A stretch of DNA of 64,000 nt from SZUA-309 sp965233675 (GCA_965233675.1 OZ247498.1:4402001-4466000), one strand, 5' to 3'. Counted from the stretch's first letter, positions 1-8,335 are shown. Notes: generated by a model not told the origin, from the sequence alone. Program-made: numbers and translations.

Positions 1-1539
1 GAAGTCCACATCATCCGCCGCCTCCACGGCCTTCTGGCGTTCGAGGGAATCCCGGGCAATCTTCTGATAGTCCGCAAGCGCGCGATCCCGCAGCGGATGC
101 TCATCGAAGTAACCCTTGTGGGCGATGGACTGATTCATCACGAAACGGAAGTAGGGGATTTGCTGGCTGCGCATGATGTCCAGCATGCGTGCGGACGGTG
201 TCAGCGCGGGATCGGCGAGCTTCACCGCCTGCTGATCCAGGCTGTAGGTGTAGAGGTCGTTGCCGTGCATGCCGTCGAGGAGTTCCGCCAGAGGCCGAAT
301 GCCCCGGATCAATCGCTGCGCCCAGTCCTGCATGGCTACCGGGCCGTCCATGGTCTCCAGGCGAAGGCCGGGTTCCCGGCCGCGCTCCACCACGGCGAGC
401 TGATTGCTGCCCATGATGGCGGACTCTGCCTGGCTGTCGTCCGGGGACTCCAGCAACAGGCAATAGAGCAGGAACAGATTCACGAACCGGGCTTCCACGC
501 TGTCTATGCCGGCCGGCAGGAAAGGATTGAGATCCAGGCAGCGGACCTCCACGTACTCCACGCCGCGACTGCGCAGCGCGGTCAGTGGCCGTTCGCCCGA
601 GCGGATGGGCCGTTTCGGCCGGATGGTGCCGTAGAACTCGTTTTCGATCTGCAGCAGAAAAGTATTCAGCTGCCGGTATTCGTCATCCACTTTCACCCCG
701 ATCTTCTCGTAGTCGGGATAGGGCCGGGTGAGCGCCTCATGCATGGAATCCGCGTACTCGTCGAGGCTGTTGTAGGAAATGTGCAGCTCGGACTGAGCGT
801 CGGACTGATAACCCAGCCGTCCCATCCGCAGAGCGGTGCCATGGGGCAGGTAGAGGGTGCCTTCGTCGAATTCGTCCAGCCGGTGTGGCTGGTCTTTGAC
901 GAAGCTTTTGCAGATCGCGGGCGACGCGCCGAACAGATAGATGAGGAGCCAGGAATGACGGCGGAAGTTGCGGATCAGGCCGAAGTAGCTGTCGGTCTGG
1001 AAGTCCTGCCCGGGGCTGGCCCCTCTGCTTTCGGCGAAGGGCACCCAGAAAATTTCCGGAAGCGAAAAATTGTAGTGAATGCCGGAGATGGTCTGCATCA
1101 GCCGGCCGTAGCGATTGCCCAGGCCGAGACGATAGACAGTCTTGGCGGTGGCGATGTTCGAGGTGCCGTAGCGGCCGACGGGAATGCTCGCGTCTTCACC
1201 CAGAATGCAGGGCATGCTGCCAGCCCAGAGCAGTTCATCCTGCAGATTCTGATAGACGTAACGATGCACGTCGGTGAGCTCACCGATGGCGTCGTCCGGA
1301 TCCGCATGCACCTGCGTGATCAGCTCCAGCTGCGCTTCGGAGAAGTCTGTGGTGATGTTGGGATGAGTGAGCGCGGAACCGAGTGCGGGTGGGTGGGGTT
1401 GATCGGAGAGTTGTCCGTCCGGCGACACCCGGAGGCTTTCTTTCTCGATGCCGCAGCAGAGGCCTTGGAGCAACCTGGGTTCGTTTAGCAGAAACTCGGG
1501 CAGCGTGAGCTCAGATTGCACGGGCGATCCCTCTGTCAT
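1..1539 (-). CDS. gshA: glutamate-cysteine ligase GshA, 3' end cut by window edge
   Basis: Catalyses ATP-dependent joining of glutamate and cysteine, the first step of glutathione synthesis, in the cytosol. The minus-strand frame stays open from an ATG at 1539 to the window edge: 513 codons with no stop, so the C-terminus lies outside. Recognisable GshA stretches are CGIEKESLR near residue 30, TDFSEAQLE near 64, a GIHYNFSLP segment and PYPDYEKIGVK further on, with GVEYVEVRCLDLNPF in the middle. These are hallmarks of the gammaproteobacterial (type 1) family, about 520 residues long, so only a few residues should be missing. It stands alone, 57 bases after the pckA stop on the same strand. Family assignment is confident. 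Confidence 0.95.
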   Translation of the reverse strand, partial: MTEGSPVQSELTLPEFLLNEPRLLQGLCCGIEKESLRVSPDGQLSDQPHPPALGSALTHPNITTDFSEAQLELITQVHADPDDAIGELTDVHRYVYQNLQDELLWAGSMPCILGEDASIPVGRYGTSNIATAKTVYRLGLGNRYGRLMQTISGIHYNFSLPEIFWVPFAESRGASPGQDFQTDSYFGLIRNFRRHSWLLIYLFGASPAICKSFVKDQPHRLDEFDEGTLYLPHGTALRMGRLGYQSDAQSELHISYNSLDEYADSMHEALTRPYPDYEKIGVKVDDEYRQLNTFLLQIENEFYGTIRPKRPIRSGERPLTALRSRGVEYVEVRCLDLNPFLPAGIDSVEARFVNLFLLYCLLLESPDDSQAESAIMGSNQLAVVERGREPGLRLETMDGPVAMQDWAQRLIRGIRPLAELLDGMHGNDLYTYSLDQQAVKLADPALTPSARMLDIMRSQQIPYFRFVMNQSIAHKGYFDEHPLRDRALADYQKIARDSLERQKAVEAADDVDF

Positions 1540-1596
1540 CGGGGCGCCCACCGATCGCTCGCCGGTGCCCCGTGTCTGAAAAAGAGGGCAGACTAG

Positions 1597-3162
1597 CTAG
1601 AAATCGCTCGTCGGGCCAGCGGCGACGATGGCATCGTCCACATCGTACTTTTTGAAGTTCTCGATGAACTTACCGATCAGCAGCCGGGCGCTCTCGTCAT
1701 AGGCTGCTTTGTCGGACCAGGTATTGCGCGGGTTGAGCAGATTGTCGTCCACGCCCTCGACCGACTTCGGAACCTCCAGGTTGAAGCCGGGCAGGGTTTC
1801 CGTTTCCGTATCGGCCAGCGCGCCGGACTGGATCGCCTGGATCACTGCGCGCGTGATGGGGATGCTGAATCGTTCGCCGACGCCGTAACCGCCGCCCGTC
1901 CAACCGGTGTTGACCAGATAGACGCGGGAGCCGAAGTCTTCGATGCGCTTGATCAGAAGGTCTGCATAGACACCGGCCGGGCGCGGAAAGAACGGTGCGC
2001 CGAAACAGGTGGAGAACGTGGTCTTGAACGCCTCGGTGGAACCCACCTCGGTGGAGCCGACCGCCGCCGTGTAACCGGACAGAAAGTGATAGGCCGCGGC
2101 TTCCTTGGAAAGTATGGAAACCGGCGGCAGTACGCCGGAAACATCGCAGGTCAGGAAGATGATATTGTTCGGCTCGCCGCCGCGATTGTCATCGACCTTG
2201 GCCTCGATGTTGTCCCGCGGGTAGCACGCCCGGGTGTTTTCGGTGAGGCTTGAGTCCGCATAGTCGGGAACCCGCGTCTGGGGATCGATCACCACGTTCT
2301 CGACGATGGCGCCAAAGGAGATGGCGTCGAAAATCACCGGCTCGTTCTTACGGGTGAGATCGATACATTTCGCGTAGCAGCCGCCTTCGAAGTTGAAGAC
2401 CGTGCCTTTGCCCCAGCCGTGTTCGTCGTCACCGATCAGGAAACGATCCGGATCCGCAGACAGCGTGGTCTTGCCGGTACCGGAGAGACCGAAGAACAGG
2501 GTGACGTCGCCGTCCTGGCCGAGATTGGCCGAACAGTGCATGGGCAGCACGTCCTTTTCCGGCAGCAGGAAGTTGAGCACGCTGAACATGGACTTCTTCA
2601 TCTCGCCCGCATAGCGCATGCCGGCAAGCAGCACTTTGCGCTGGGCGAAGTTGATCATCACCGTGCAGTCACTGTTGGTGCCGTCACGTTCCGGCACACA
2701 GCTGAATCCAGGCGCGTTCACCACCTGCCAGACCTGCTTGTTGTGCGGGTTGTAGTGATCGGGGGTGATGAACAGGGCAGCACCGAACAAGGCGTGCCAG
2801 GCGTATTCCGTGGTGACCTCTATCGGCAGATAGTGTTCCGGATCGGCGCCGACATGCAGGTGCGAGACGAAAGACTCCCGGTCTTCCATGTGCAGCTGAA
2901 CGCGATCCCAGAGTGCGTCGAAGATGTCCGGGCTGATGGGCTGGTTGATGTCGCCCCAGTCGATGGCATCGGAAGTGGACGGTTCATCGACGATGAATCG
3001 ATCCTTCGGTGAGCGGCCCGTACGATCCCCGGTCCGGGTGACGATGGAGCCATTGCTCGCAAATTGTCCTTCGCCCCGCAGCACGGCAAGTTCAGCCAGT
3101 ACGGCACGGGAAAGGTCAGTGTGAACAGTTTTCTTCGACGTGGTGTCGATATCTACAGCCAT
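1597..3162 (-). CDS. pckA: phosphoenolpyruvate carboxykinase (ATP)
   Basis: Converts oxaloacetate and ATP to phosphoenolpyruvate, CO2 and ADP, the entry to gluconeogenesis. The protein has 521 residues, normal for the ATP-dependent family. Visible motifs are the substrate-binding RTGRSPKD at 47-54, the AGMRYAGEMKKS stretch near 180-191, the P-loop GLSGTGKTT at 225-233, and the metal-binding IGDDEHGW at 243-250. An AGGG sequence precedes the ATG. As in Escherichia coli, it lies next to hslO, but a 119-base gap separates them and a CATAAT box on the minus strand at 3202-3197 could be its own -10 element. No anomaly seen. Confidence 0.97.
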   Translation of the reverse strand: MAVDIDTTSKKTVHTDLSRAVLAELAVLRGEGQFASNGSIVTRTGDRTGRSPKDRFIVDEPSTSDAIDWGDINQPISPDIFDALWDRVQLHMEDRESFVSHLHVGADPEHYLPIEVTTEYAWHALFGAALFITPDHYNPHNKQVWQVVNAPGFSCVPERDGTNSDCTVMINFAQRKVLLAGMRYAGEMKKSMFSVLNFLLPEKDVLPMHCSANLGQDGDVTLFFGLSGTGKTTLSADPDRFLIGDDEHGWGKGTVFNFEGGCYAKCIDLTRKNEPVIFDAISFGAIVENVVIDPQTRVPDYADSSLTENTRACYPRDNIEAKVDDNRGGEPNNIIFLTCDVSGVLPPVSILSKEAAAYHFLSGYTAAVGSTEVGSTEAFKTTFSTCFGAPFFPRPAGVYADLLIKRIEDFGSRVYLVNTGWTGGGYGVGERFSIPITRAVIQAIQSGALADTETETLPGFNLEVPKSVEGVDDNLLNPRNTWSDKAAYDESARLLIGKFIENFKKYDVDDAIVAAGPTSDF

Positions 3163-3281
3163 AGCCCTGATTCAAGTGTGTCCTCAGAAGCGGCGCATTA
3201 TGCCAGAGCGCCCTATTCAGGCATACGGCATTTATGTCAGTGTCTTTCAGGTACGGGGAAATGCCCTGAGGCCGCGGAAGT

Positions 3282-4214
3282 TCAGTGTATCCGGGGTGTT
3301 TCCGGTTCGAACATCAGGTGTACGTCGAAGCTGTCGAAGCGCTCCGTCGCGCCGCAGATTTCGCAGGTTACGAGGATTTCCCCGGGCCCCTTGGGCGGGA
3401 TGTCCTCTTCCAGCAGCTCGAGGAGCTCTTCCCGGCTGAATGCCTGCAGCGTATCCCGGGTTTTGACCCGGTTGCAGGTGCATCGGAAAGCCAGTTGCCG
3501 GTGCGGCTGCAGGGTCAGCGCATGTTCCGCATACAGTCGGGAGAGAAGCTGTACGGGCGGTAAGGCGGCCAGCTCTGCAGCGGTCAGTGTGGAGGTCAGA
3601 ATGCTGATCTCCTCCCAGAACGCATCACCCTGATCGAGCGCGATCTCGGTGGCGTCGTCCCGGGCCGGGAGCCTTTGCAGCAGCAGGCCGGTTACGCTTC
3701 GGCCATCGGTTGCGAATCTGAGCAACGTTGGCAGCTGCTCCGATTCCAGAAAGTAGCGTTCCAGATTGCCGGCGAGATGATGGTCCGTGAGCGCCACCAT
3801 GCCCTGATAGGGCACGCGTTCAGGCTTCTCCGGCACCAGCGTGAGGGCCAGTTGTCCATCGCCGAGCAGCTGCTGCAGCGAGTCCGTGTCCGGCGGGGGT
3901 GGCGTATCGCCCCAGCGGGCGAGCCCACGCAGCAGGTGCTGTGAGCGGCACTCAGCCAGGACCGTGCTCAGCGGGCCCGAGCCCCGGGACTGCAGCGCGA
4001 CGGCACCTTCGAACTTGATGCCGTCTGCAACCAGGGCCACCGCCGCCAGCATCTCACCCAGCAGCGCTGCGACGTTGTCCGGATAGGTCCGATGACGTGA
4101 GACCTCCGTCAGGACGTTGGTCAGACGTATCCATTGACCCCGGACCGGCCCGGCATCGAAGCTGAAACGGTGAATGATGTCCTGACTGTCCGGATCGGTG
4201 TTGAGTGTGGTCAT
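3282..4214 (-). CDS. hslO: redox-regulated holdase chaperone Hsp33
   Basis: Hsp33 is a cytosolic chaperone switched on by oxidation of a C-terminal zinc centre; it holds unfolding proteins during oxidative stress. The start at MTTLNTDP (ATG 4214) gives 310 residues. The frame is open further upstream, but that extension overlaps hslR and lacks family similarity. The redox switch is present as C245-x-C247 and C284-x-x-C287. The linker between the pairs is a few residues longer than in the E. coli protein. The N-terminal half has the typical IIHRFSFD and NVLTEVSRHR-like segments. It follows hslR by 25 bases, so the order yrfG-hslR-hslO is an operon. Confidence 0.95.
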   Translation of the reverse strand: MTTLNTDPDSQDIIHRFSFDAGPVRGQWIRLTNVLTEVSRHRTYPDNVAALLGEMLAAVALVADGIKFEGAVALQSRGSGPLSTVLAECRSQHLLRGLARWGDTPPPPDTDSLQQLLGDGQLALTLVPEKPERVPYQGMVALTDHHLAGNLERYFLESEQLPTLLRFATDGRSVTGLLLQRLPARDDATEIALDQGDAFWEEISILTSTLTAAELAALPPVQLLSRLYAEHALTLQPHRQLAFRCTCNRVKTRDTLQAFSREELLELLEEDIPPKGPGEILVTCEICGATERFDSFDVHLMFEPETPRIH

Positions 4215-4239
4215 CGGTGGCGGAGCCGGCAGACGGCGG

Positions 4240-4644
4240 TCAACCCTCTTCCTTGATTTTCCGGAGTTCCCGGCGATCCCGGCCGGAGGGACGTGAGGTG
4301 GGCAGGACAAGACCGGCCCTTTCCATCCGACGCCGGGCGACCTCGGCTTCCCGCCGTTCGACGGATCGTGCCGTCTCCGTGTAGAGCGCGCGCGCTGCGG
4401 TGGCGTTGCCACGCTGCTCGGACAGCGCCTCGATCATGACGGTTTCTTCGGTCCACCCGCGCCGGATGGTGAGGTAGTCGCCCACGCTCACTTCCTTGCT
4501 CACCTTCGGTTTGCTGGTGGCACTTTCCTCGGCAGGCAGCGTGTGAAACGCCACTTTGCCACCCTCGATGGCGGCCTTTGCCTGGGCCCGGGTTTTGAAG
4601 AAACGCGCTGCCCACAACCAGCGGTCCAGTCGGACCCCGCTCAT
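4240..4644 (-). CDS. hslR: heat-shock ribosome-associated protein Hsp15 (S4 domain)
   Basis: Hsp15 binds free 50S subunits carrying a stalled nascent chain and assists ribosome recycling. The 134-residue protein begins with the S4 RNA-binding signature VRLDRWLWAARFFKTRAQA and ends in a basic Arg/Lys-rich tail, as in the E. coli protein. Its ATG shares an ATGA overlap with the yrfG stop, so translation is probably coupled. The yrfG-hslR-hslO order is the same as in enterobacteria, which supports the assignment. Confidence 0.95.
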   Translation of the reverse strand: MSGVRLDRWLWAARFFKTRAQAKAAIEGGKVAFHTLPAEESATSKPKVSKEVSVGDYLTIRRGWTEETVMIEALSEQRGNATAARALYTETARSVERREAEVARRRMERAGLVLPTSRPSGRDRRELRKIKEEG

Positions 4645-5318
4645 CGGGCGACCTGCTCCTGACTGGCTGTCGTTATCAGCTGTTCGAAATCGACGAGCGC
4701 CGGGCGCGCGAGACCTTCCCGGGGCGGACGGCTGCTGTCCGGCTGGGCGATGGTGAGGAGGTGGGCAATGCCGAAATCCGCCGCGGACTCGAGCACCGCT
4801 GCGTTGTCGTCGATAAGCAGCGTGCGCTTCGGATCGAAGGGGTGCTCTGCCATCAATGCGGGCCAGAAAGCTTCGGACTCCTTCGGGACTCCGTAGTCGT
4901 GGCAGGAGACCACAGCGTCCAGCAGGTCGGTGAGATTCGCGTGCTGGTCTTTCACCGCCAGGCTGGCCCGATGCGCATTGGTAACCAGTACCGAGTGTCG
5001 CTCGAGCATCAGCTGGTGTTCGAGGAAGGCCCTGGCATTGGGCCGGTAGCGGATGAGGGCGGTGAGTTCATGATGGAGTGCAACGATATCGAGCCCCGTG
5101 AACTCCGCCCAGTAGTCCAGACAGTAGAATTCGAGCTGCCCTTTGCATTCGTCCATATGGCTGAACAGGTGCCGGGCAGCGTTTTCCAGAGGCCAGTCAT
5201 GGGTCCTGCTGAACCGTTCTGGCAGTACGCTGCTCCACAGGGTGTTGTCGTACGCCAGGTCGAGCAGAGTGCCGTCCATGTCCAGCAGTACAGTGTCGAT
5301 CGCATCCCAGCTGATCAA
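4641..5318 (-). CDS. yrfG: HAD-family GMP/IMP nucleotidase YrfG
   Basis: A haloacid-dehalogenase phosphatase; the E. coli homologue dephosphorylates GMP and IMP. The HAD motif I DMDGTLLD lies near residues 12-19, a VTNAHR motif II is central and LIDDNAAVL supplies the acidic motif. I choose a TTG start at 5318: a GGAGA ribosome-binding site sits 9 bases upstream, the length (225 residues) matches the family (about 222), and no ATG or GTG exists in frame nearby. The frame is open much further upstream, but that part runs antisense to nudE and is not coding. It heads the yrfG-hslR-hslO operon and faces away from nudE across 120 bases. Confidence 0.92.
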   Translation of the reverse strand: MISWDAIDTVLLDMDGTLLDLAYDNTLWSSVLPERFSRTHDWPLENAARHLFSHMDECKGQLEFYCLDYWAEFTGLDIVALHHELTALIRYRPNARAFLEHQLMLERHSVLVTNAHRASLAVKDQHANLTDLLDAVVSCHDYGVPKESEAFWPALMAEHPFDPKRTLLIDDNAAVLESAADFGIAHLLTIAQPDSSRPPREGLARPALVDFEQLITTASQEQVAR

Positions 5319-5404
5319 GGCGCATTGTCTCCGTTCGGTGTGCTCGAATTCATCCGGGTGGTTGGCGATAAGAAACGCCCGGCCAGGCCGGCCGACTATG
5401 CGCT

Positions 5405-5410
5405 TATAAT
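5405..5410 (+). promoter_or_regulatory. consensus -10 hexamer upstream of nudE
   Basis: A perfect TATAAT lies 28 bases before the nudE ATG in the short intergenic space between the divergent yrfG and nudE genes. No good -35 hexamer is visible at 16-18 bases upstream, so this is a candidate element only. Confidence 0.45.
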
Positions 5411-5438
5411 ACCGCGCTTTGCACCCCAGGTTGTTTCG

Positions 5439-5984
5439 ATGGGCGTACCCGAAATCAAAGAAGTCCGGACCATAGCCCGGTCGCGCTTCTTCCGGATCGA
5501 AGAACTCGATCTGAAGTTTGCCAATGGGGTGGAGCGCACCTACGAGCGTTTGCCCGGTTCCGGTCGAGCCGCTGTGATGGTGGTGGCGATCAACGCAGCA
5601 GACGAACTCGTCCTCATCCGGGAATACGCGGCCGGTTTTCACGAGATGCAACTCACGCTGGTGAAGGGTGCGGTGGATGACGGTGAATCGCTGGAGGAAG
5701 CGGCGAACCGGGAACTGAAGGAGGAGGCGGGTTTCGGCGCACGGCACATCGAGTTCATCAAGAAATTGAACCTGGCACCGGGCCATATGGGCTTCACCAT
5801 CAACCTGCTGCTGGCAACGGATCTCTATCCGGAGCACCTGCCGGGCGATGAGCCGGAACCCCCGGAAGTGGTCACCTGGCCGCTGGACCAGCTCGAGGAA
5901 CTGATCGCGGGCGATGAGTTTCGCGAAGCGCGGGCGATCGCCGGACTGTTTCTGGTCCGGCAGCATCTGAACAATCAGGGCTGA
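5439..5984 (+). CDS. nudE: ADP compounds hydrolase NudE (Nudix)
   Basis: A Nudix hydrolase that splits ADP-ribose, Ap3A, NADH and related dinucleotides. The Nudix box starts with GAVDDGES and continues through REL and EEAG to give the G-x5-E-x7-RE-x2-EE-x-G pattern at about residues 77-99. The start at MGVPEIKEV gives 181 residues, the usual NudE size. It is divergent from yrfG, as in E. coli, and followed after 35 bases by cysQ, as in many pseudomonads. A TATAAT hexamer lies upstream. Confidence 0.95.
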   Translation: MGVPEIKEVRTIARSRFFRIEELDLKFANGVERTYERLPGSGRAAVMVVAINAADELVLIREYAAGFHEMQLTLVKGAVDDGESLEEAANRELKEEAGFGARHIEFIKKLNLAPGHMGFTINLLLATDLYPEHLPGDEPEPPEVVTWPLDQLEELIAGDEFREARAIAGLFLVRQHLNNQG

Positions 5985-6019
5985 AGCCCACCCTTTCACC
6001 TTACGTTGCGAGAAATCTT

Positions 6020-6877
6020 ATGACGGATGATTCCTCCCGGGACTTGATCACGGACGAACTGCTCAGCGAACTGATTGCCCTGACGGAGACGGCCGGTGCT
6101 GCCATTCTGGAGATCTACCAGACGGAATTCGATGTGGAGACCAAGTCGGACGAGTCGCCCCTCACTCAGGCCGATCTGGCGTCGCACCGGGCCATCGAAG
6201 CGGGTCTGACCGCCCTGACTCCGGACATCCCGATATTCTCAGAAGAGTCCGAACTGCCGCCGTTCGAACAACGGAAAACCTGGACACGTTACTGGCTGGT
6301 GGATCCGCTGGACGGCACCAAGGAGTTCGTCAACAGGAATGGTGAGTTCACCGTGAACATTGCCCTCATCGACGGCGGCGAGCCCGTGCTCGGCATCGTG
6401 GGGGTGCCGGTCCGGGATCATGTTTATGTGGGCGTGCAGGGCCAGGGCGCCTATCGACTCTCCCGGACGGCAGACGAGCCGGATCGAATCGAGCTCAGCG
6501 GCCGACCCATGGATGAACAGACACCTCTGGTGGTGGTGGCCAGCCGCAGTCATGGCGGTGAACGGCTCGAACACTACCTCGATGCACTGGCCGGGACGTT
6601 CGGCTCCGTTGACCGTACCCCGGTCGGCAGTTCATTGAAGCTCTGCATCCTTGCCGAAGGCCAAGCCGATCTTTATCCGCGCCTTGGTCCCACTTCCGAA
6701 TGGGACATCGCTGCCGCCCACGCCGTCCTGGCCGCCGCCGGCGGTGACGTATGGGCCGCCGATGGCAGCCCCCTCACCTACAACCGCAAAGAGTCGGTCC
6801 TGAATCCCGAATTCTTCGCCGCCGCTGACGGCGCCTACCCCTGGCGGGATAAGCTGCCTGCGGTGCCGGAGAAGTAG
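6020..6877 (+). CDS. cysQ: 3'(2'),5'-bisphosphate nucleotidase CysQ
   Basis: Hydrolyses 3'-phosphoadenosine-5'-phosphate (PAP) to AMP, clearing the by-product of sulfate assimilation; acts at the membrane or in the cytosol with Mg2+. The inositol-monophosphatase-family metal motifs are clear: SEES near residues 74-77, WLVDPLDGTKEF near 93-104 and EWDIAAAHAVL near 233. The length of 285 residues is typical, slightly longer than the E. coli enzyme. It follows nudE on the same strand and probably forms an operon with it. A weak GAGA site precedes the ATG. Confidence 0.95.
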   Translation: MTDDSSRDLITDELLSELIALTETAGAAILEIYQTEFDVETKSDESPLTQADLASHRAIEAGLTALTPDIPIFSEESELPPFEQRKTWTRYWLVDPLDGTKEFVNRNGEFTVNIALIDGGEPVLGIVGVPVRDHVYVGVQGQGAYRLSRTADEPDRIELSGRPMDEQTPLVVVASRSHGGERLEHYLDALAGTFGSVDRTPVGSSLKLCILAEGQADLYPRLGPTSEWDIAAAHAVLAAAGGDVWAADGSPLTYNRKESVLNPEFFAAADGAYPWRDKLPAVPEK

Positions 6878-7028
6878 AACGACTGATCCCAGCAGGTCAC
6901 CCGTCGACTCAATGCTCGGATGCTGCGATGAACGAAGAGAGGACGGTGAAGATCGTGGCTTGCTGGGGAGGGAAGAAATTGGCCTCACTAGCCGGGCGCT
7001 ACTGAATTTTGGGTCCCGTCTAGCGATC

Positions 7029-7051
7029 CCAATTTCTTGGGAAGAAATTGG
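7029..7051. repeat. perfect inverted repeat (10-bp stem, 3-base loop)
   Basis: CCAATTTCTT, loop GGG, then AAGAAATTGG forms a perfect hairpin overlapping the start of the second 28-base direct repeat. It lies about 150 bases after cysQ. There is no T-tract on either side, so termination is doubtful; it may be part of the repeated element. Confidence 0.6.
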
Positions 7052-7103
7052 CCTCACTAGCCGGGCCCTATGTCGTGTGCGTTCGCCCTGCCGAGGAGAA
7101 ATA

Positions 7104-7123
7104 CACTGTATATACATACAGAC
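7104..7123 (+). promoter_or_regulatory. LexA-type SOS operator
   Basis: The sequence CTG-TATATACATA-CAG at 7106-7121 matches the gammaproteobacterial LexA box pattern CTG-N10-CAG with an AT-alternating core. It lies between the inverted 15-base repeats. No gene starts immediately downstream; the nearest plus-strand gene is the small membrane protein at 7579. The match is strong by eye, but occupancy and target are unknown. Confidence 0.55.
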
Positions 7124-7578
7124 CCGGCTAGTGAGGCTGCTCAAGATACCAAACTCGCGCGAAAGTTAAACCCTATTCCGTCCCGGTCTGTGAGGGCCAT
7201 TTGAATATTGCTGGCACATCAATGCGTTAGGGTGCGCGAATCCATTTTCTTTCAATTTTTGGGGCGCCGGGACTCACAAAGGAGTTACGAGAATGCCTCT
7301 CGCCGGTTTGCGGGAGCGGGCGTTATCGGGTTAAAACGGTCTCAGCGTACCCGATCAGGACGTCGTGTGAGCTTCGGCTCCAGCTGCAGAGTGCCGTTCC
7401 TGCCATGCAGGCACGAGCCAGGGACAGCCGGGAAGAACCCGGTCTGCGGTTGTCGTGGGACCACCCCGCATTTGCCGGGGAGGCTCGAATTTAGAGGCTG
7501 TGAGAAAGCTGTTCAGATCCCTATCTGACGGGCTTTTCGAATAGCTACCTGAATGGCTACCTGAACAGGGAGACGCCC

Positions 7579-7737
7579 ATGCATGGTCCGTCCATGCAGC
7601 CGGCCACCAAGGTTGAAGGAGAGCGATACGACCGTTCTCAGGACAACGTGGCACGACTGATCGTTTACTTCGGCCCCTATGTGCTCTGGGGCTCGCTCGG
7701 CGCCCTGATGGGCCTGCTGTTTCTCTTGTCCGGATAA
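7579..7737 (+). CDS. small single-pass membrane protein (52 aa)
   Basis: A short frame of 53 codons with an ATG preceded by GGGAG 5-7 bases upstream. The N-terminal half is polar and charged (KVEGERYDRSQDN), and the C-terminal half from RLIVYFGPY to LLFLLSG is one hydrophobic helix of about 22 residues, so it should be a tail-anchored or single-pass inner-membrane protein. No family is recognised. It ends 9 bases before the convergent gene at 7747. A LexA-type box lies about 455 bases upstream, too far for a confident link. The RBS and codon usage suggest a real gene. Confidence 0.6.
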   Translation: MHGPSMQPATKVEGERYDRSQDNVARLIVYFGPYVLWGSLGALMGLLFLLSG

Positions 7738-7746
7738 GTTGTCCGG

Positions 7747-8178
7747 CTAGCAGCCGGCAGCCGCCGAACCCTGCAAGTGGACCACGTTCTCCGGCAGAGT
7801 GTTGACGAACTCCCGCCGGATCAGCCATTTCAACGCGTGGTCGTAGTCATCGAATACTTCCGTGCCGCCGATCGCGCAGGCGAGCCAGTAGATGCCGGCC
7901 ACCAGATCCCGGTGCATGTCGCTGTCGATCACTACCGCCATCGATCCGGGCCGATTTCTGAAGTTGTCGATCATGAACCGAGTGAAGGGCGCGGTGGCGT
8001 CCTTGTGCCAATCCAGGCGCATGCCGCGGAGGTCTGTGATGAGCGGCAGCTCCGGATCGTAGTCGTCTGAAGACAATACGGCTTTGCTGAGCTCGTACAG
8101 TTCCGCGAGATCAATTTCGTTGCTCACCCGAATGGAAATGAGCCCGTCGTCGCTGGCGATGTGAAAGGCCGGTGCCAT
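7747..8178 (-). CDS. STAS/SpoIIAA-like domain protein
   Basis: A 143-residue cytosolic protein starting at MAPAFHIASDD (ATG 8178, AAGGA upstream); the longer open frame extends into the divergent gene's leader and is not used. An alternating beta/alpha pattern begins with LISIRVSNEIDLAELYEL, followed by PLITDLRGMRLDW, GSMAVVIDSD and a final DYDHALKWLIR helix. This resembles the SpoIIAA-like/STAS-SEC14 fold proteins common in proteobacteria, whose ligands are mostly unknown. It is divergent from the flavoprotein gene at 8336. Fold assignment is by eye only. Confidence 0.6.
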   Translation of the reverse strand: MAPAFHIASDDGLISIRVSNEIDLAELYELSKAVLSSDDYDPELPLITDLRGMRLDWHKDATAPFTRFMIDNFRNRPGSMAVVIDSDMHRDLVAGIYWLACAIGGTEVFDDYDHALKWLIRREFVNTLPENVVHLQGSAAAGC

Positions 8179-8335
8179 GTGCGCTGAACTATCCTTAGTG
8201 TATGGCGCTTCCCCGCTGGTACTGGGCCAGTTGTTCTTGTTTGTCCGGGAGGATGCTAACGATCCGCCCTCTGCGGAACTGTGACGCGGTTCGCAATTGC
8301 CTGTGACACAATCGCCATTCGACGACGGAGGAAGC

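Larger units (their letters stand above)
6970..7137. repeat. 28-bp direct repeat pair plus 15-bp inverted copy
   Basis: An identical 28-base unit beginning gggaagaaattgg and ending ctagccgggc occurs at 6970-6997 and 7039-7066. Its 15-base core (gcctcactagccggg) occurs again in inverted orientation at 7123-7137. The second copy and the inverted copy could act as terminal inverted repeats of an 87-base unit (7051-7137). Such an arrangement resembles a REP or MITE-like element, but no family is recognised. Confidence 0.7.
6878..7578. other. 700-base gene-poor interval with repeats
   Basis: The interval between cysQ and a small membrane-protein gene holds no convincing gene. It contains two direct repeats and an inverted partial copy (6970-7137), a perfect AT-rich hairpin (7029-7051), a LexA-type operator (7104-7123), a GC-rich hairpin of type CCCCG-n7-CGGGG near 7470-7486, and a short repeat of gctacctgaa near 7536-7558. 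Two longer frames on the plus strand translate the repeats or end without family resemblance, and I do not call them. Confidence 0.6.

Noticed and set aside
97..1488. 463-codon plus-strand frame
   Set aside because: Antisense to gshA, whose minus-strand translation is clearly the real protein.
2419..3012. 197-codon plus-strand frame
   Set aside because: Antisense to pckA with no family features.
5319..5999. Upstream extension of the yrfG frame
   Set aside because: Antisense to nudE; the HAD domain begins at the TTG start.
6912..7169. 85-codon plus-strand frame with repeated EEIGLTSRAL
   Set aside because: It only translates the DNA repeats; no RBS and no family.
7208..7528. 106-codon plus-strand frame
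   Set aside because: No domain, poor start context; the interval looks non-coding.
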